NCBI GenBank assembly: GCA_913060475.1
Contig: CAJXSD010000008.1
Span: 52,181 to 116,180 of the forward strand
Source of the DNA: an uncultured Paracoccaceae bacterium
GTDB lineage: Bacteria; Pseudomonadota; Alphaproteobacteria; Rhodobacterales; Rhodobacteraceae
Direction of reading: 5' to 3'
Length of the DNA stretch: 64,000 nt
A model generated the notes under the pieces. It saw only the letters and a program-made list of their open reading frames with translations, was not told where the DNA came from and did no database searches. The translations under genes were made by a program, and so were the position numbers. This document shows, piece after piece, positions 45,518-54,917 of the stretch. Position 1 is the first letter of the stretch, and every line of letters begins with the position of its first letter.

Positions 45518-46429
45518 TCACGCGTTTTGCAACCTCTGCGCCTCTTGTCCGGCAAACTGGATCAGGTCGCGCATATAGGGTTTTTCAAGATCCACGTCAC
45601 GCGTGGCCGCATATAGGCCGCGCGTGATTTTATTTTGGGTCAAGGGTCGCGTGATATAATCGGAATGATATTTCACCTCGCGCACGACCCAATCGGGCAG
45701 CACCGTTACCCCGCGGTTGGACGCCACCAACAGCAAAATAACAGCCGTTAATTCCACCTGACGCACATGGGCCGGTTCGACCTTGGCCGGGATCAACAGT
45801 TGGTTAAACAAATCCAAACGACTGCGATCCACGGGATAGGTGATCAATGTTTCACCGCGGAAATCTTCGGCCTCGATAAAGGGTTTTTGCGCCAAGGCGT
45901 GCTGGGACGATGCCACAAACACGGGCGCATAGTCGAACAAATGGGTAAATGTCACGCCGGCCAGATTTTCAGGATCTGATGACACGACCAGATCGACATC
46001 CTCTTTTTGCAGCGCTGGCAGCGCATCAAAGGCCAGACCGGGACGAATATCGACATCAACATCTGGCCATAATTTACGAAATCGTTCCAACACAGGAAAC
46101 AGCCATTCAAAACAGGCGTGGCATTCAATCGCGATATGCAGCCTGCCCGACCGCCCACTGCGCAGGGCGCTGAATTCATGTTGCAACGCATCAATTTCGG
46201 GCAACACACGTTCCGCCAGCCGCAAAAACCGCAAACCGGCCGCCGACAGACGCAGTGGTTTTGACCGCCGCACAAACAATTCGACGCCGGTCTGCTCCTC
46301 AAGGCTTTTGATCTGATGGCTCAGCGCGGATTGGGTGATGTTCAAAACATCTGCGGCCCGCGCCACGCCGCCGGTGTCATGGATCGCCTTGACCGTGCGC
46401 AGATGGCGCAACTCAATGTGCATTTTCAT
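45518..46429 (-). CDS. metR: MetR-type LysR regulator
   Basis: A 303-residue LysR-family protein: HTH (RAADVLNITQSALSHQIKSL, QTGVELFVRRSKPLRLS) and effector domain with HIAIECHACFEWLFPVLERF, the MetR-type pattern that binds homocysteine in known homologues. The ATG at 46429 has GAG six bases upstream; the upstream frame is open but lacks a good start. It is divergent from metF, a known MetR target. Confidence 0.85.
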   Translation of the reverse strand: MKMHIELRHLRTVKAIHDTGGVARAADVLNITQSALSHQIKSLEEQTGVELFVRRSKPLRLSAAGLRFLRLAERVLPEIDALQHEFSALRSGRSGRLHIAIECHACFEWLFPVLERFRKLWPDVDVDIRPGLAFDALPALQKEDVDLVVSSDPENLAGVTFTHLFDYAPVFVASSQHALAQKPFIEAEDFRGETLITYPVDRSRLDLFNQLLIPAKVEPAHVRQVELTAVILLLVASNRGVTVLPDWVVREVKYHSDYITRPLTQNKITRGLYAATRDVDLEKPYMRDLIQFAGQEAQRLQNA

Positions 46430-46436
46430 ATGAAAC

Positions 46437-46460
46437 TCATAAACATGTTTAGTTTTATGA
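46437..46460. promoter_or_regulatory. Palindromic elements between metR and metF
   Basis: TCATAAA (46437-46443) and TTTATGA (46454-46460) form an inverted repeat with 10-base spacer; AAACATGTTT (46441-46450) is a perfect palindrome inside it. Likely MetR site(s). Confidence 0.45.
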
Positions 46461-46517
46461 ATTTGCCTCAAATTAGACACTATGGCAAGGTGCATTCAAA
46501 TCACAAGGATCACAAAA

Positions 46518-47384
46518 ATGCCCACACCCAAGATTTCATTCGAATTTTTCCCGCCCCAATCCTTTGAGGCATCGTTCAGATTATGGAACACGGTGCAAAC
46601 CCTGTCACCTTTGAATCCGGAATTCGTGTCCGTTACCTATGGCGCGGGGGGAACCACGCGCGACCTAACACACGAGGCGGTCGCCGTATTGCACCGCGAA
46701 ACGGGATTAAACGTGGCCGCGCATTTGACCTGCGTCAACGCCACGAAACAAGATACACTGGACATTGCCAAATCCTATCATCAGGCGGGTGTGACCAGCA
46801 TCGTGGCCCTGCGCGGGGATGCCCCCAAGGGGCAATCGAATTTCACGCCCCATCCCGATGGGTTTGCGGATTCTGTTGAATTGATCCAAGCCTTGGCAGA
46901 ACTGGATGCGTTTACCATTCGCGTCGGTGCCTATCCTGAAAAACACCCCGAGGCGGCCGACCAAGCCCAAGACATTGCATGGCTGAAACGCAAATTGGAC
47001 GCCGGCGCATCCGAGGCGATTACGCAGTTTTTCTTTGACGCAGAAGATTTTTTGCGGTTTCGCGATAAATGCGCGGCCGCAGGCATTCGCCAAAAAATTA
47101 TCCCCGGAATTTTGCCGATCGAAAATTGGGCGGGTGTCCAACGCTTTGCCGCGCGCTGTGGGACCAACATCCCCGCATGGCTGGCCGACGCATTCGACAA
47201 GGCCACGCGCGACAACCGCTGCGATTTGTTGGCCACAGCCGTGTGTTCGGAATTGTGCAGCGACCTGATGGACGAAGGGGTTGAGGATTTGCATTTCTAC
47301 ACCCTCAACCGACCAGAATTGACCCGCGATGTTTGCTATGCCTTGGGATGCACACCAAAACTGTCGTTGGATCACGTGGCCTAA
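46518..47384 (+). CDS. metF: Methylenetetrahydrofolate reductase
   Basis: Reduces 5,10-methylene-THF to 5-methyl-THF for methionine synthesis, with FAD. The 288 residues match the MetF barrel: ISFEFFPPQSFEASF (catalytic Glu of the FEFFPP motif), VSVTYGAGGTTRD, AHLTCV, ALRGD, AYPEKHPEA and TQFFFD. Start at 46518 with AAGGA eight bases upstream. B12-independent or -dependent methionine synthase is not in the window. Confidence 0.95.
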   Translation: MPTPKISFEFFPPQSFEASFRLWNTVQTLSPLNPEFVSVTYGAGGTTRDLTHEAVAVLHRETGLNVAAHLTCVNATKQDTLDIAKSYHQAGVTSIVALRGDAPKGQSNFTPHPDGFADSVELIQALAELDAFTIRVGAYPEKHPEAADQAQDIAWLKRKLDAGASEAITQFFFDAEDFLRFRDKCAAAGIRQKIIPGILPIENWAGVQRFAARCGTNIPAWLADAFDKATRDNRCDLLATAVCSELCSDLMDEGVEDLHFYTLNRPELTRDVCYALGCTPKLSLDHVA

Positions 47385-47389
47385 GGCAT

Positions 47390-47406
47390 GGGGGCACAGC
47401 GCCCCC
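47390..47406. terminator. Hairpin between convergent metF and b561 genes
   Basis: GGGGGC-ACAGC-GCCCCC stem-loop sits in the 27-base gap. No real T-run on either side, so it may work as a weak two-way terminator. Confidence 0.45.
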
Positions 47407-47411
47407 AAATA

Positions 47412-47885
47412 TTATGGCCACATCCGTTTGAAAATGTTGTTTTTGTGCAAAATCAAATGTGAAAATGCCCCTGCAACATGCAATGCAATCACAGCCAGAA
47501 ACGCAAATTTCATGACCTCATGTGCTTCAGCGGCGTTGTGATTGACACCAAACCACGCGACCATGCCAGAAATCGGCATCAAAATGCCCAAGGCATAGGT
47601 GGCCATATGCACCCATTCAGACAGTTTTTCGGTCTGCGCCGATCCTTGTTGTGGATAGTCGGGCACACCGATGGTTTTGCGAACATAAAACCGATACACC
47701 GTCAGCAATAAAATCGCGATCCCGCCCGCAACATGCCCCGCCACCAGCGGATCAAAGGATACGGCAATCCCGTCCATCACCTTGTCAAAGGCATCCTCGA
47801 TCGCATCATGAAAAATGAATTGCGCTGCAAAGAGGACCGCCAGGGTCCAATGCAGGGTGATTTGTTTTTTCGAATATTTTGTCAT
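47412..47885 (-). CDS. Cytochrome b561-type membrane protein
   Basis: 157 residues with four helices and several membrane histidines (TLHWTLAVLF, HVAGGIAILLLTVYRF, HMATYALGILMPISG, AVIALHVAGAFSHLILHK), fitting the cytochrome b561 / COG3038 type that binds two haems and passes electrons at the cytoplasmic membrane. It stands alone; its partner is not obvious. Confidence 0.85.
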   Translation of the reverse strand: MTKYSKKQITLHWTLAVLFAAQFIFHDAIEDAFDKVMDGIAVSFDPLVAGHVAGGIAILLLTVYRFYVRKTIGVPDYPQQGSAQTEKLSEWVHMATYALGILMPISGMVAWFGVNHNAAEAHEVMKFAFLAVIALHVAGAFSHLILHKNNIFKRMWP

Positions 47886-48002
47886 GTCTGCCCCCTAATG
47901 ACGCGTTGTGAATTATGACTATACGCAGCAATACGGCAATTCTGTCGCAAAAAAGGGGCGCAGACACAAAAATTTTTGATGCCGGGAATGATTTGGAAAC
48001 GC

Positions 48003-48737
48003 CTACTTTAGCGCGCGGGCCAAAAATGCGCGGGTTGCCGGTTCTTGGGGGTGTTCAAAAATTGCCTTTGGCGGGCCCTCTTCCAATATTTTGCCCCCTT
48101 GCAAGAAACACACTTTGTCCGCAGCCTGTCGAGCAAAACCCATTTCATGGGTCGCCAAAACCATTGTCATGCCCCGCGATTTTAGCGTCAGCAGGACATC
48201 CAAAACCTCGCCCACCAACTGGGGGTCCAGTGCGGACGTGATTTCATCGAACAACATGACCTCGGGCTGCATGGCCAGTGCGCGCACAATGGCCACACGC
48301 TGTTGTTGTCCACCCGATAATTGATCCGGATATTGGTGCATGCGATCCGCCAGCCCAAAGGCATCAAATAGATGTTCCACCTCGGGCTGGATCGCCTGTT
48401 TCGATTTGCCCAACACCCGTTTCGGGGCCAACATCGCGTTGTCCAGGGCGGTCATATGGGGAAACAAATTATAGCTTTGAAACACCATACCGATGCGCGC
48501 GCGGACGGATTGGGGATCAATGCCGGGGGTGGAAATATCCTGACCGTCCAGCAATATTTCCCCGTCCTCAATCGGTTCCAGCAGATTGATGCAGCGCAGC
48601 AATGTTGATTTGCCGCCCCCCGACGCGCCGATCAGACAGACCAGTTCGCCATCGTGAACATCCAGATCAATCCCATTGCACACGGCCGTATCGCCGAAAT
48701 ATTTGGTGACATTCCTCAGGCTAAGTTTTGCTGTCAT
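48003..48737 (-). CDS. Polar amino-acid ABC transporter ATPase
   Basis: A 244-residue GlnQ/HisP-type ATPase: Walker A GASGGGKS (37-44), signature LSGGQQQRVAI, Walker B VMLFDEITSALDP and LATHEMGF. It is the last gene of the permease-binding protein-ATPase set and overlaps the permease by four bases. Confidence 0.94.
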   Translation of the reverse strand: MTAKLSLRNVTKYFGDTAVCNGIDLDVHDGELVCLIGASGGGKSTLLRCINLLEPIEDGEILLDGQDISTPGIDPQSVRARIGMVFQSYNLFPHMTALDNAMLAPKRVLGKSKQAIQPEVEHLFDAFGLADRMHQYPDQLSGGQQQRVAIVRALAMQPEVMLFDEITSALDPQLVGEVLDVLLTLKSRGMTMVLATHEMGFARQAADKVCFLQGGKILEEGPPKAIFEHPQEPATRAFLARALK

Positions 48738-49567
48738 CGCCGTTCCCGCATTTGTCGGGCCATCAAATAATCCGCATAGCGGGTGGCGGGTATTGTGATG
48801 ACCAAAAATATAATGGCCGCGCCAACATAGGGCGTAAAATTCGCCAACAGCGATTTGAACACGCCCGCCTGTCTGAAGATTTCAACGGGTCCAATAAAGC
48901 TGAGCAGCGACACATCCTTTTGCAGGGCGATCAGCATATTCATCTGGCTAGGCACCACATTGCGAATGGCCTGCGGCAGGATCACATCGCGCATCACTTG
49001 GCCTTCGCTTAGCCCCAAGGATAGGGCAGCGGCGCGTTGGCTGTGATGCACACTGTCGATGCCTGATCTGAAAATTTCTGCAACATAGGCCGCATATGTC
49101 AAAATCAATGCAACCGATCCCCACAAATAGGGCGAATTCCACGGGCGGGGCAGCCCCAATCCGGGAATGCCAAACCCGATCAAATATACGGTCAACACTA
49201 CTGGAACGCCCCGAAACACATCCGTGAATGTGGCCCCAAAAACCCGCAACGGAAACATTGCCGGTGATTTTGCATTTCGTGCCAACGCAATCAACAACCC
49301 CAGCACCGCAATCGCCGGCGCGGACCATGCAAAAATCATGATGTTGACCACAAAGGCATCCAACAGCTTGGGCAAGGTTTTTTGCAAGACCTCCCAGTTG
49401 AAAAAACTCTTTTGCACTTTGTCCCAGCCAGGGGTCATTGGGACAAAAACATACAAACACAGCATTGCCACGACCGTGCTGACCGTGGCAATCAATGTGG
49501 ATTTGCGGCGCTGATGGCGTTCATACATCTGGCGCCGCGTCATAGGTCTGGTCGACGGGTTTGACAT
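48734..49567 (-). CDS. Polar amino-acid ABC transporter permease
   Basis: A 277-residue HisM/GlnP-type permease. It has a ~25-residue basic N-tail, then about five or six helices and the EAA loop (SLGLSEGQVMRDVILPQAIRN). Expected to dimerise. One base separates its start from the binding-protein stop. Confidence 0.9.
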   Translation of the reverse strand: MSNPSTRPMTRRQMYERHQRRKSTLIATVSTVVAMLCLYVFVPMTPGWDKVQKSFFNWEVLQKTLPKLLDAFVVNIMIFAWSAPAIAVLGLLIALARNAKSPAMFPLRVFGATFTDVFRGVPVVLTVYLIGFGIPGLGLPRPWNSPYLWGSVALILTYAAYVAEIFRSGIDSVHHSQRAAALSLGLSEGQVMRDVILPQAIRNVVPSQMNMLIALQKDVSLLSFIGPVEIFRQAGVFKSLLANFTPYVGAAIIFLVITIPATRYADYLMARQMRERR

Positions 49568-49568
49568 G

Positions 49569-50378
49569 TTATTGGATCAACGGAACCCCGGTTGTATCCT
49601 GCAGCCACTGTGCCTCGATCTGGGCCAAGGTGCCATTTGCGGTGATCGCATCTAATGCGGCGTCAACGCAGTCTTTCAAAGGGTTGCCCTGTTCCATCAG
49701 CATGCCGAATTGGTCGGGATTATCCCCAGCATCCGCAGGGAATTGCCCAATCACCTTGGATCCTTCGATCATCACCGCGCTTAGGAACAGCGCGGTTGGC
49801 AAATCAAACAGCGCTGCGTCAATCTGATTGGCCGACAGGGCCGCATTTACATCTGCGTTATCCCCATAAAGCAGCGGTGCCGCCGCAGGCTGAATAACCG
49901 TTTCCAATTTTGGCACTGCCGTTGTCGATCCGACGGCGCCCCATTGCAACGCCTTCAGCGCCTCAAGCGTGGGGGGCGTATCAACCGCACCTGGCCCAAC
50001 CAAAACGGCCATAGGGGCCGTGTAGTAAGGCTTGGAAAAATCAACCACCTGTTCGCGTTCGGGCGTGATGGAATATTGCTGCATATTCATGTCGAAATTT
50101 TTGGCCCCGGGCTGGATCGCTTCGTCAAATGACGAGCGCACCCAAACAACATCGCCCTGATCAAACCCCATTTCCTGGGCCACCGCATAGGCAACAGCCG
50201 CCTCAAAGCCCTGACCGCTTTCTGGTGCGTCATCCATCACCCATGGGTAATAGGCCGGATTACCTGTCGCGATGGTCAATTTGCCATCGGTTAATGTTTT
50301 GCCTATGGCACAAGTGTCAGCAGCCGCAGCCGATGCCATCATCGCCATGGCCATGCATGTGGTTGTAAATAGCTTCAT
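49569..50378 (-). CDS. Polar amino-acid ABC transporter periplasmic binding protein
   Basis: A 269-residue SBP_bac_3 protein with signal peptide (ATAAA-type, cut near AAA/DTC) and the two-lobe ligand fold: AYYPWVMDDAPESGQGFE and DMNMQQYSITPEREQVVDFS. I start at the ATG at 50378 which leads into the signal peptide. Ligand not identifiable. It is 132 bases downstream of bhcR on the same strand. Confidence 0.9.
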   Translation of the reverse strand: MKLFTTTCMAMAMMASAAAADTCAIGKTLTDGKLTIATGNPAYYPWVMDDAPESGQGFEAAVAYAVAQEMGFDQGDVVWVRSSFDEAIQPGAKNFDMNMQQYSITPEREQVVDFSKPYYTAPMAVLVGPGAVDTPPTLEALKALQWGAVGSTTAVPKLETVIQPAAAPLLYGDNADVNAALSANQIDAALFDLPTALFLSAVMIEGSKVIGQFPADAGDNPDQFGMLMEQGNPLKDCVDAALDAITANGTLAQIEAQWLQDTTGVPLIQ

Positions 50379-50510
50379 GTTCGTAAAACCCTGTTCTTGA
50401 CTATCCTTGAACGATATGACGCAGATCCCCCATAAGTCCAGACAAATTCCGTTGAATACAGGGGCCAAACAGTCCCGCCGCGCGGGGCCGCCAGATCTGA
50501 TGATGCACCG

Positions 50511-51347
50511 TTATTGCGCCGCCCCGCCAATCGCGGTGGTTAATTCGGCCGCAGCCCAAACAACATTACGGGCCAGATCATCGGTTTGGGCCACACTGAC
50601 CCGACTGACCGGACCCGACACAGATATGCCTGCGACCACCTCGCGGTTGTGATCGAAAACAGGAGCGGCAATGCAACGCATTCCTAGGTTTTTTTCTTCG
50701 TTATCAATCGCATAGCCTTGGGACTTAATGTCAGCCAAATCCCCCATTAGGGCCTCTTGGGTCACGATTGTATGGTCCGTATAGGGGGTAAGGGCCATTT
50801 GCCGGACCAATCGCGCCTGACGGGTGGGTTCCATATTGGCCAACAACGCCTTGCCAATGCCAGAGGCATGCATTTCAGACATCGTCCCGGGTGGGAAAAA
50901 CGCGCGGATACTTTCATGTGTTTCCACTTGGCTTAGGAACAAAACCATCCCTTCGCGTTCCACGCCCAGATTTGCGGTCTCGCCCGTTACCTCCATCAAA
51001 CGGCGCATGACGGGGCGGGCACGATCCACCAAACTGGTGCGGCGCAAAAATCGCGCCCCAATAACAAAGGCCCGCGGCCCGATATGCCAGACCTGTTCTG
51101 CGGGATCAAATTCCACCAACCCCTGCCCCTGCAGCGTCACCAAAATCCGATAAACCGTGGCCGGCGACTGCCCCGTTTCCGCCGCCAAAGCGGTCAGCGG
51201 CTTGCCCTGATCTTGGCTAAGATAGGCAAAGACGTTCAAAGCACGGTCCAGCGATTTGATGGTATTTTGTTCGGTTTTATCATGCCAGCCCCGCGGGCGC
51301 CCCCGCGCGCGGCGCGATGAAATTTGATCTGATTTTTCTGAACACAT
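50511..51347 (-). CDS. bhcR: IclR-family regulator of the beta-hydroxyaspartate pathway
   Basis: A 278-residue IclR regulator: winged HTH (LTALAAETGQSPATVYRIL), RPVMRRLMEVTGETANLGVE and a GAF-like effector domain ending VAGISVSGPVSRV. Start taken at ATG 51347 with AGGG upstream; the ATG at 51362 is also in frame. Divergent from bhcA, as known for bhcR in Paracoccus, where it binds glyoxylate and controls bhcABCD. Confidence 0.9.
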   Translation of the reverse strand: MCSEKSDQISSRRARGRPRGWHDKTEQNTIKSLDRALNVFAYLSQDQGKPLTALAAETGQSPATVYRILVTLQGQGLVEFDPAEQVWHIGPRAFVIGARFLRRTSLVDRARPVMRRLMEVTGETANLGVEREGMVLFLSQVETHESIRAFFPPGTMSEMHASGIGKALLANMEPTRQARLVRQMALTPYTDHTIVTQEALMGDLADIKSQGYAIDNEEKNLGMRCIAAPVFDHNREVVAGISVSGPVSRVSVAQTDDLARNVVWAAAELTTAIGGAAQ

Positions 51348-51366
51348 CCGGACACCCTGCATTAAC

Positions 51367-51391
51367 TGAAATATTATTTCATCATATGAAA
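51367..51391. promoter_or_regulatory. Overlapping palindromes, candidate BhcR operator
   Basis: TGAAAT-ATT-ATTTCA (51367-51381) and TTTCAT-CAT-ATGAAA (51377-51391) are two perfect inverted repeats sharing their middle half-site, placed 20 bases upstream of the bhcR start and ~120 bases before bhcA. Three half-sites in 25 bases, IclR-like spacing. Confidence 0.6.
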
Positions 51392-51510
51392 AATATAACC
51401 CTCTGACAACGTTTATTTTTTATGAAGTTTGCTACAATATGTGGAAATTTTAAAAATGTATCCTTTGGCAATCCGCGCCCCTATCCTTTCCCCATACAAG
51501 GAGACGCACC

Positions 51511-52704
51511 ATGAGCTTTCAAAATCCAGTTTTTATTCCCGGACCCACCAATATTCCAGAAAACCTGCGCAAAGCCTGCGACATGCCAACCATTGATCAC
51601 CGGTCGCCATTGTTTGGGCAAATTTTGCACCCCGCCCGTGCGGCGGTAAAACAAATTTTGAAATCCAAAACGGCCGAGGTGTTTATTTTCCCATCTTCCG
51701 GCACAGGCGGCTGGGAAACGGCGTTGACGAATACACTGTCGGCCGGCGACAAGGTATTGGTTGCCCGCAATGGCATGTTTAGCCACCGTTGGATTGATAT
51801 GTGCCAGCGTCACGGATTGGATGTGCAGATCGTTGACACCCCTTGGGGCCACGGCATTCCCGCCGATCGTTATCATGACATTTTGGCGGCCGATACCGCC
51901 CATGAAATCAAGGCGGTTTTGGCCACGCATAACGAAACGGCCACCGGTGTTTTATCGGATATTGCCGCTGTGCGCCGTGCGATGGACGCAGCCGATCATC
52001 CGGCGATGCTGTTTGTTGATGGTGTATCCTCTATCGCATCGGTTGATTTTCGGTTTGACGACTGGGGGGTCGATGTCGCGGTCACCGGATCGCAAAAGGG
52101 ATTCATGCTGCCCGCAGGTCTGGCCATCGTTGGGTTCAGCCCCAAGGCCATCGCCGCGACCAAAACCGCAAAATTACCCCGGACCTTTTTCGACATTCAT
52201 GACATGGCCAAAAGCTATGACAACAACGCCTATCCCTATACCCCTGCGGTTGGGTTGATGAACGGATTGAACCAATCGTGCAAAATGTTGCTGGACGAAG
52301 GGTTGGACAATGTCTTTGCCCGTCACAATCGCATTGCCAGCGGCGTGCGCGCGGCGGTACGCGCCTGGGGGTTAGAGTTGTGCGCGGTGGATCCCGCCGT
52401 CTATTCCGACACGGTCAGCGCCATTCGCACGCCCGACGGATTTAACGCGACCGACATTGTTACGCATGCTGCGGAAAAATATGGCGTCGCCTTTGGCGTT
52501 GGGCTGGGGGATGTCGCGGGCAAGGTGTTCCGCATCGGCCATTTGGGCAGTTTGACCGATGTTATGGCCCTATCCGGCCTTGCGACCGCTGAAATGTGCA
52601 TGGCGGATCTGGGGTTAAACATTACCCTTGGGTCAGGCGTGGCCGCAGCGCAGGAATTTTACCGCAACACCCCACAGGCCATTGAACACAAGGATGCCGC
52701 ATAA
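51511..52704 (+). CDS. bhcA: Aspartate--glyoxylate aminotransferase
   Basis: A 397-residue class V aminotransferase (serine-glyoxylate aminotransferase fold): PSSGTGGWETALTNTL, FVDGVSSIASVDFRFDDWGV and the PLP lysine in GSQKGFMLPAGL (Lys196). In the beta-hydroxyaspartate pathway it moves the amino group of aspartate onto glyoxylate, giving oxaloacetate and glycine. AAGGAG sits before the ATG. The family cannot be told from serine-glyoxylate aminotransferase by motif alone; the bhcBCD neighbours decide. Confidence 0.9.
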   Translation: MSFQNPVFIPGPTNIPENLRKACDMPTIDHRSPLFGQILHPARAAVKQILKSKTAEVFIFPSSGTGGWETALTNTLSAGDKVLVARNGMFSHRWIDMCQRHGLDVQIVDTPWGHGIPADRYHDILAADTAHEIKAVLATHNETATGVLSDIAAVRRAMDAADHPAMLFVDGVSSIASVDFRFDDWGVDVAVTGSQKGFMLPAGLAIVGFSPKAIAATKTAKLPRTFFDIHDMAKSYDNNAYPYTPAVGLMNGLNQSCKMLLDEGLDNVFARHNRIASGVRAAVRAWGLELCAVDPAVYSDTVSAIRTPDGFNATDIVTHAAEKYGVAFGVGLGDVAGKVFRIGHLGSLTDVMALSGLATAEMCMADLGLNITLGSGVAAAQEFYRNTPQAIEHKDAA

Positions 52705-53675
52705 TGAAAGACGCAATCTTTGATATCCCGACCTATCAGGATATGCTAGACGCCCATGAACGGATCAAACCGATCATTCGCGAAACGCCTGTCCGCACGT
52801 CGGATTATTTGAACGACCTGACCGGGGCCACATTATTTTTCAAATGCGAAAATTTTCAGGAACCCGGCGCATTCAAGGTGCGCGGCGCCGCGAATGCTGT
52901 GTTCGGGTTGACCGACGATCAGGCAAAAATGGGTGTGGCCACCCATTCATCGGGCAACCACGCATCCTGCCTGTCCTATGCCGCGATGCGCCGTGGGATC
53001 CCCTGCAACGTGGTCATGCCCCACACCGCACCCCAAGCGAAAAAGGACACAGTGCGCCGCTATGGCGGGATTATCACCGAATGCGACCCATCCACCACAT
53101 CGCGTGAGGCAACCTTTGCACAGGTCCAACAAAAAACGGGCGGCGATTTTGTCCACCCCTATAACGACCCGCGCGTGATTGCTGGCCAAGGCACCTGTTC
53201 CAAGGAATTCATGGAACAAACAGGTGGTCTGGATATGGTCGTGGCCCCAATCGGTGGCGGCGGCATGGTGTCGGGCACCTGTTTGACCCTGTCCACATTG
53301 GCCCCCGAAACCAAAATCATTGCCGCCGAACCCGAACAGGCCGATGATGCCTATCGCAGTTTCCAAGCGGGCTATATCATCGCCGACGATGCCCCCAAAA
53401 CCATCGCCGATGGCCTGTTGGTCCCATTGAAAGAGCGCACATGGCATTTCGTATCAAACCACGTCAGCGAAATTTACACCGCCAGTGACGCCGAAATTAT
53501 CGACGCGATGAAGCTAAGTTGGAAACACCTGCGCATGGTGATTGAACCCTCTTCGGCCGTGCCGTTGGCGATCGTTTTGAAAAACCCGCAGGCATTTCAG
53601 GGCAAGCGTGTCGGTTTAATCATCACCGGCGGGAATGTGGATTTAGACAAATTACCGTGGCTGTCAGCTGCGTAA
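52704..53675 (+). CDS. bhcB: beta-Hydroxyaspartate dehydratase
   Basis: A 323-residue fold-type II PLP enzyme related to serine/threonine dehydratases: PLP lysine in EPGAFKVRGA (Lys58), HSSGNHASCLSYAAM and the phosphate loop PIGGGGMVSG. In the pathway it dehydrates erythro-beta-hydroxyaspartate to iminosuccinate. It overlaps bhcA by one base (TAATG). It is a paralogue of the EutB-type gene at 35717. Confidence 0.9.
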   Translation: MKDAIFDIPTYQDMLDAHERIKPIIRETPVRTSDYLNDLTGATLFFKCENFQEPGAFKVRGAANAVFGLTDDQAKMGVATHSSGNHASCLSYAAMRRGIPCNVVMPHTAPQAKKDTVRRYGGIITECDPSTTSREATFAQVQQKTGGDFVHPYNDPRVIAGQGTCSKEFMEQTGGLDMVVAPIGGGGMVSGTCLTLSTLAPETKIIAAEPEQADDAYRSFQAGYIIADDAPKTIADGLLVPLKERTWHFVSNHVSEIYTASDAEIIDAMKLSWKHLRMVIEPSSAVPLAIVLKNPQAFQGKRVGLIITGGNVDLDKLPWLSAA

Positions 53676-53691
53676 ACCAAGGATTATAACC

Positions 53692-54855
53692 ATGAAAGAT
53701 ATACAAAGTTTTGACGAATACGAAGTGGGCTTTGACATTCCCGCAAAACCTGGAATGGACGAAAATGACATCCAGACCCCCTGTTTGGTTCTGGACCTAG
53801 ACGCGCTAGAGCGGAACATCAAAAAAATGGGAGATTATGCGGCGGCCCATGGGATGCGCCACCGTGTGCATGGCAAGATGCACAAATCCGTGGACATTGC
53901 AAAATTACAAGAAACCCTAGGCGGGGCCTGCGGTGTTTGTTGCCAAAAGGTCTCCGAAGCTGAGGTGTTCGCCCGTGGCGGCATCCGCGATGTGTTGGTG
54001 TCAAATCAGGTGCGCGAACCTGCCAAAATCGACCGCTTGGCCCGTTTGCCGAAATTAGGCGCACGCACAATCGTGTGTGTGGATGATATCGCCAATGTGG
54101 CCGAACTGTCAGACGCTGCCCAGCGCCATGGCACCGTGATCGAATGTTTGGTCGAAATCGACTGTGGCGCTGGGCGCTGCGGCGTGACCACCACCCCCGC
54201 CGTGGTCGAAATTGCCCAAGCGATTGACGCGGCAGAGGGTTTGAAATTTGCGGGCATTCAGGCCTACCAAGGCGCAATGCAACACATGGACAGCTATGAG
54301 GATCGCAAAGCAAAAATCGATATTGCCGTTGCCATGGTCAAAGACGCCGTTGATACATTGAAAACGCTGGGGATCGACTGTGATATCGTTGGCGGCGGCG
54401 GCACGGGGTCGTATTATTTCGAATCCACCTCGGGTGTTTACAACGAACTACAATGCGGGTCCTATGCCTTCATGGATGCCGATTACGGCCGCATTCTGGA
54501 CAAGGATGGCAAACGCATTGACCAAGGGGAATGGGAAAATGCGATGTTCATCCTGACAACCGTCATGAGCCATGCCAAAGCAGACAAGGCAATCGTCGAT
54601 GCCGGCCTAAAGGCACAGTCCGTCGACAGCGGTTTGCCCGTCATTTTTGGCCGCACTGACGTGGAATACATCAAATGTTCCGACGAACATGGGGTCGTTA
54701 TGGACACCAAGGGCGTGTTAAAGGTCAACGATAAACTGAAACTGGTTCCCGGCCACTGCGATCCGACCGCCAATGTTCATGATTGGTATGTGGGTGTGCG
54801 TAATGGCGTTGTTGAAACCGTTTGGCCCGTATCGGCGCGCGGCCGCGCCTACTGA
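53692..54855 (+). CDS. bhcC: beta-Hydroxyaspartate aldolase (D-threonine aldolase family)
   Basis: A 387-residue PLP enzyme with an alanine-racemase-type barrel. VHGKMHKS holds the PLP lysine (Lys62) and PGHCDPTANVHDWYVGVR the C-terminal metal-site region of the DSD1/D-threonine aldolase family; GGGGTGSYYFESTSGVYNEL binds the PLP phosphate. It joins glycine and glyoxylate to erythro-beta-hydroxyaspartate. It begins 16 bases after bhcB. Confidence 0.9.
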   Translation: MKDIQSFDEYEVGFDIPAKPGMDENDIQTPCLVLDLDALERNIKKMGDYAAAHGMRHRVHGKMHKSVDIAKLQETLGGACGVCCQKVSEAEVFARGGIRDVLVSNQVREPAKIDRLARLPKLGARTIVCVDDIANVAELSDAAQRHGTVIECLVEIDCGAGRCGVTTTPAVVEIAQAIDAAEGLKFAGIQAYQGAMQHMDSYEDRKAKIDIAVAMVKDAVDTLKTLGIDCDIVGGGGTGSYYFESTSGVYNELQCGSYAFMDADYGRILDKDGKRIDQGEWENAMFILTTVMSHAKADKAIVDAGLKAQSVDSGLPVIFGRTDVEYIKCSDEHGVVMDTKGVLKVNDKLKLVPGHCDPTANVHDWYVGVRNGVVETVWPVSARGRAY

Positions 54856-54917
54856 CGTCCCGAAACAAAAACGGCAGCGCCCATGCGGGCCTGCCCATCA
54901 CAAAACAGGAGGATGCG

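Noticed and set aside
51511..52704. Serine-glyoxylate aminotransferase of the serine cycle
   Set aside because: Family is the same, but the bhcR, bhcB, bhcC and bhcD neighbours fit the beta-hydroxyaspartate pathway and no serine-cycle genes are near.
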